Part shown: piece by piece, positions 60,271 to 64,000 of the stretch
How the letters are laid out: each line of letters opens with the position of its first letter
Position numbering within the stretch: position 1 is the stretch's first letter
NCBI GenBank assembly: GCA_951799445.1
Contig: OX637296.1
Span: 15,872,001 to 15,936,000 of the forward strand
Length of the DNA: 64,000 bases
From: Pseudisothecium myosuroides
Lineage: Eukaryota > Streptophyta > Bryopsida > Hypnales > Lembophyllaceae
Direction of reading: 5' to 3'
Notes under the pieces: model-generated
Seen by the model: the letters and a program-made list of their open reading frames with translations, nothing else
Told to the model about the DNA's origin: nothing
Database searches by the model: none
Made by a program: the position numbers and the translations under genes

Positions 60271-61879
60271 CTCCCTCCGTCCCAAAATGATCTTCCTATT
60301 TGACTAAATGTTTTGGATTAAGGTCAAAAAACAATATTTTTTAATCCCGTTTTGACCTAAAAATAAAAGTTGATGTTCTCCTATTGTCTTCCAAATTTGA
60401 GTTTGAGATTCATTTTCAATTAAAAATTATGGAGGTTTGAAATGTGGTTTTTTGACCTTTCGGGAGAAGCACCGGCTGGCCAATCGATTGAACATTTCAC
60501 GCCTTATTTATTTTGACGTTTCCTCTTCCCGCCGTGTAAGGTGGGATTCCCGCGTTGGCCTTGCTTTGTGAGTTGCATAGACAAAATAACCTTTACTCAT
60601 TATCAATGCATAGGAGGTCTGGAGGGACAAAAGAAGACAAATGACACATCAGTACATCACCCGGTAAACAAGCAAAAGGAACCACACAGGTGTTTCTGAA
60701 TAACTGCAAGACCCACGATCCATAACACATTACCTCCCAGTTGAAGTTGCCATCGAGCTTCCGCTCATTTAATTACTCCGTATTAACCCCTAAAATACGA
60801 AGGCATTTTCTGCCTCCAGAACCTCTGAAAACTGCCATTTTTGCTGCAATCACTCCCCAAACCAATTTTTTTTATTTTTAGAATCTAACCATAGGATCTT
60901 GTACTTCACTTGTCTCAAATCATGTGGTAAAAATTTCAAGAAATTTGACCGTTCCGATTGGAAGATATTAGCATTCAAAGTTGGAAAACAGTTTTTTGAA
61001 CAGTTTTTGCAATTTCAAATGACTTTGACGGCTATTTGTGGAATTTTTTTGCACTACACAACATAAAGTTGTAATTTTTTATGTTGAACATTTGAGTTGA
61101 GAGTTGGAGAATTTTTTTTCAGAATGTCAAACCTTGATTTTTACATATAAAAAAATTGTTAAGTAGAAGTAGGTCCAAAATTGAATGAAACACTAAATTG
61201 TTAATAGCTCTTAGGTGGAATTAAAACAACATAATCCCAACGGTGTGATTGTTCTTGCAAACAAACTTGACCTTATTAAAAAAAAAGTTGAAAAAATTTG
61301 AAAACTGCATTCAAAAATGAATTCTATAAGTGTTTTTTTTTAAGATGCTTAAATTGCCCCAAAAACAAGATTGTCCATAACTTTCTCATTATTAGTCCAA
61401 ATAGAATGAATCAAAGCTTCAAATGTACACAAAAACATGATCTTTGAGAAAAAAAATTTAAAAAAAAAAAAGAAGCATTTTTCTGGGTTTTTTTTTTTTT
61501 TTCTGCTTGGCAGACTGCTTTTTTGCTTTAGGATGCCATAACTTTTGCTCCTGGGCGCCGATTGAAAAAAAATTATATTTTTAAGAAGCTACTGTGATTC
61601 CCTATCTTCAAAAAAAATTTCAAAAAATCAGGTCAAAATTTGAGGCCACACGGACTTGTCCGAAATCTCAAGTGTCCCCCCAGGGGACTTTGGTACTTTA
61701 GGGGTTAAGAGATTCTCTGGGCCCCTTTGTTGTGATGGGCCGCATTGACCAAAAGTTTCCACCTATTTGTTTATTAGGGGGGATTCATTTTGCGGGCTAT
61801 TCATCCTAGTCACAGTAGGAAAATCATTTTGGGACAAGAATTCAAGGCCAACTGGAAGATCATTTTGGGTTGGAGAGAG
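60271..61879. mobile_element. Stowaway-like (Tc1/mariner type) element with nested TTAA element
   Basis: The left end is CTCCCTCCGTCCCAAAATGA and the right end, inverted, CTCTCTCCAACCCAAAATGA. TA lies at 60269-60270 and 61880-61881. Units 2 and 3 have the empty site TTTTGTATGATTTTAGG. Without the nested TTAA element the length is about 690 bp. No transposase frame. Confidence 0.85.
60787..61704 (+). mobile_element. piggyBac-like TTAA element, copy 7
   Basis: Inserted in the Stowaway-like element; 918 bp; TTAA at 60783-60786 and 61705-61708. The left end is CCCCTAAAATACG, the right ACTTTAGGGG. Same subfamily and orientation as 38172-39092. Confidence 0.9.
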
Positions 61880-62086
61880 TATGATTTTAGGTGTAATTAT
61901 CTTAGATACTTAGCTTTAGAATGTGCTCAGGATTGTGGATAGGGTGAATTTAACTAATTAAGTTAAAGGAGCATATCCCCAATCCTTTCAGAAATTTTTC
62001 TTCTTCCATTATCAAGAGTCATAATTGATTAACATATGCTGATTAGCCTTTTGGAGGAAAATTCAGAGGAAATATTTTTATCTTAA

Positions 62087-63014
62087 CCCCGAAAGGCTCA
62101 TTGTTCTTTAAGGGGAACTAATGGGATTTCGGGCAGGTACCTACGGGCTGAATTTTTGTCATGATTTTTTGAAACTTTTTTGGAAGGTAGAAGAACTGAT
62201 AAGCTTTGTAAAAATATAATTTTTTTCACAATTAGTGCCCGGGAACAACAATTATGACCAAATAAACTCAAAACAAGGGATGGGGGGGGAGCCCGGGCAA
62301 CAAAATAAATTTGCAAAAATTTGAATTTTTTTTAATATTTTTTTTCTCATAGATTATATTTTTGTCTATCTAAAAAGCTTTGATTCATTTCATTTGGATT
62401 TGTTATGAGAAAGTTATGGACATTCTTATTTTTCAGGCAGTTAGAGCATCTTCTTGAAAAAAATAACTTGTAGGATTCATTTCTGAATGCAATTTTTCAA
62501 ATTTTTCAATTTTTTTTTTTGCATGGTTTATTTTACTTGCTAGAACAATCTCACCATTGGGATTAGTGCATTTTAATTCCATCTAAAATATATGAATATT
62601 TTAGATTTTCCTTCTATCTTGTACCTACTTCTATTTAACAATTTTTTTAAGAATGATAATTAAGTTTTTTTGAATTTTTTTTTCCCTTAGACTCTCAACT
62701 CAATTCTACACTATAAAAAATTAAAGCTCAAAACTTTGTAGTACAAAAATTTTAAGTTAAAAATGTTTAAAGTCAAAAAATCTAGTCCCGCAATGTATTG
62801 AAAAACTTGTTTTTTTCATTTTAAACGCAGATAACTTGCAATTTGAGTGGTCAAAAATTCTGAATTTTTTTCCACACATTTTTATACTAGTTAGGTGTAA
62901 TATCCTACGGTTAGATGTGCAAAAAAAACATTTTTCAAATTTTTTTATTCCTTGCTTTAGAAATGGCAGTTTTGAGTGTTTTTTGGCAGAAAAAAGGTCT
63001 TGGGCCTTTAGGGG
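62087..63014 (-). mobile_element. piggyBac-like TTAA element, copy 8
   Basis: TTAA at 62083-62086 and 63015-63018; 928 bp; ends CCCCGAAAGG and GGGCCTTTAGGGG. Unit 3 has the empty site TTTTTATCTTAAAATTTA at about 43072. Closest to 58045-58963. Confidence 0.9.
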
Positions 63015-64000
63015 TTAAATGTTTTTTTTGAATTTTCTATGACAACCATGTTTGAAGTAAAAGAGTATATAGTAGGTACCTACTCTATGCTTGGGTGAGA
63101 TTTGTTAAAAAATAATTCAAAATACAATTATATATGGCATGTAATGAAATTTTCAAAAATTATAACTTGGCATGTTTGAAATGTGGAAAATGTTAATGAA
63201 AGTAATTTGAATCTTCAAAGCAAAACCAAAGCCGTGAGTGCCAATATTAGGGACTGTTTTTAGGCTTTAACTAGCAGAATTTATTCCCTAGTTTCGGCTT
63301 CTCACCCAATCATAGTTTGGAGAATCATCATTAGCTAAACTGATTTGCGTGGCACAGAGTGGGCAGTCATGTAAAGCGTTCAATCATCAAACAAAATTCT
63401 CAAAATTTGAAATGCAGTTAACAAAAGGAAAATACCTACAAAAAGAAAAGATTTCAAACGGGGTCTGACGAATCTAACCCCAATGTACCATATAAGTAAC
63501 TCCAGATATGTACTAAAATTATTCTTCAAAAAGTAGGAATTTAAGGAATGAGAGTCCATCAAAAAGTGAATGGACTTCACTAGAATTGAATCATGAATAG
63601 GTTGGTTTTGGGTCAAAAAGTAGGATTTAGAAATGGGAGGGATTTGAAAATAGGGCGCTCTACCTAATGAGGGAATTATGTGCACCATCTATTGCAAATA
63701 CTGTACATTCAAGCTACTTTCAAAAAATTTGGATAAAATATTGCCTTTTCCATTCTATTGGGTCCTAAAGTGCACCATCAAACACAAATTGACCACGGTA
63801 GTGTTTCAGGATTAATCACAAAACTTCCACATAAAAAATTGTAAATATGTATGAGAAGGCCAATAGAAGCCCATTTGTCATGAAGACAATGTCAGTACGA
63901 TGGTGTGTAATCTTCTTATAAACTATCTATTGTACCATCCAAAGAAATTTTCATGATGTGGGATACAATTGGGATTTTATTTAATGTAGAGTTAGCATTG

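Larger units (their letters stand above)
58968..64000. repeat. Array unit 4 (tail and leader; runs off the window)
   Basis: 58970-59280 matches the unit tail and 59281-63810 the unit leader, broken by a CACTA-like element, a Stowaway-like element and two TTAA elements. It has no LTR element at the place where units 2 and 3 have one: homology ends at GTAGTGTTTCA (about 63808) and unrelated sequence follows. Confidence 0.8.

Overview
The window looks like nuclear DNA of a land plant. It is AT-rich and repeat-dense, with few genes. Genes that can be recognised have plant-type spliced structures: a root-cap-domain cell-wall protein gene (two copies), an eIF3e pseudogene that keeps its introns, and a RING-finger gene in three copies. 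The repeats are also plant-like: LTR elements with a tRNA-Asp-type primer site, and Stowaway-like and CACTA-like MITEs. Species cannot be fixed from the sequence. A RING gene amplified inside a long repeat array, next to a large gene-bearing palindrome, recalls plant sex chromosomes, in particular the male-specific RING-finger repeats reported for the liverwort Marchantia polymorpha. That comparison is inference.

Layout, 1-20 kb. An open reading frame runs off the left edge. It is followed by a 90-bp tandem repeat, a 1.2-kb foldback (1960-3144) and a TIR element (3567-4282). A very large inverted repeat fills 5517-16664: two arms of about 3.76 kb around a 3.6-kb AT-rich spacer, with A+B coordinates summing to 22181. 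Each arm carries a complete two-exon gene for a secreted Ser-Pro-rich protein with a C-terminal root-cap domain, plus its promoter. The arms are almost identical.

Layout, 20-64 kb. A degenerate tandem array has at least four units (about 20.1-28.9, 29.9-36.2, 42.1-53.8 and 59.0-64.0 kb). A full unit holds a conserved leader, an LTR element with a coiled-coil open frame and no visible reverse transcriptase, and a minus-strand RING gene with conserved flanks. RING copies 2 and 3 are intact; copy 1 has a frameshift. Later insertions interrupt the array: a 5.9-kb TG...CA element with a 5-bp target duplication (36233-42117), a segment with an eIF3e pseudogene (about 53.9-57.6 kb), and many TIR elements.

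The strongest signal is a family of eight roughly 920-bp elements with termini CCCCTAAAGG...CCTTTAGGGG, each flanked by TTAA. Because the array units are paralogous, the same site is present without the insertion in another unit for four of them, and the empty site has a single TTAA. This is the behaviour of piggyBac-type (or Sola3-type) transposons, which are not among the superfamilies usually reported from higher plants. No transposase is encoded here, so the autonomous partner must lie elsewhere.
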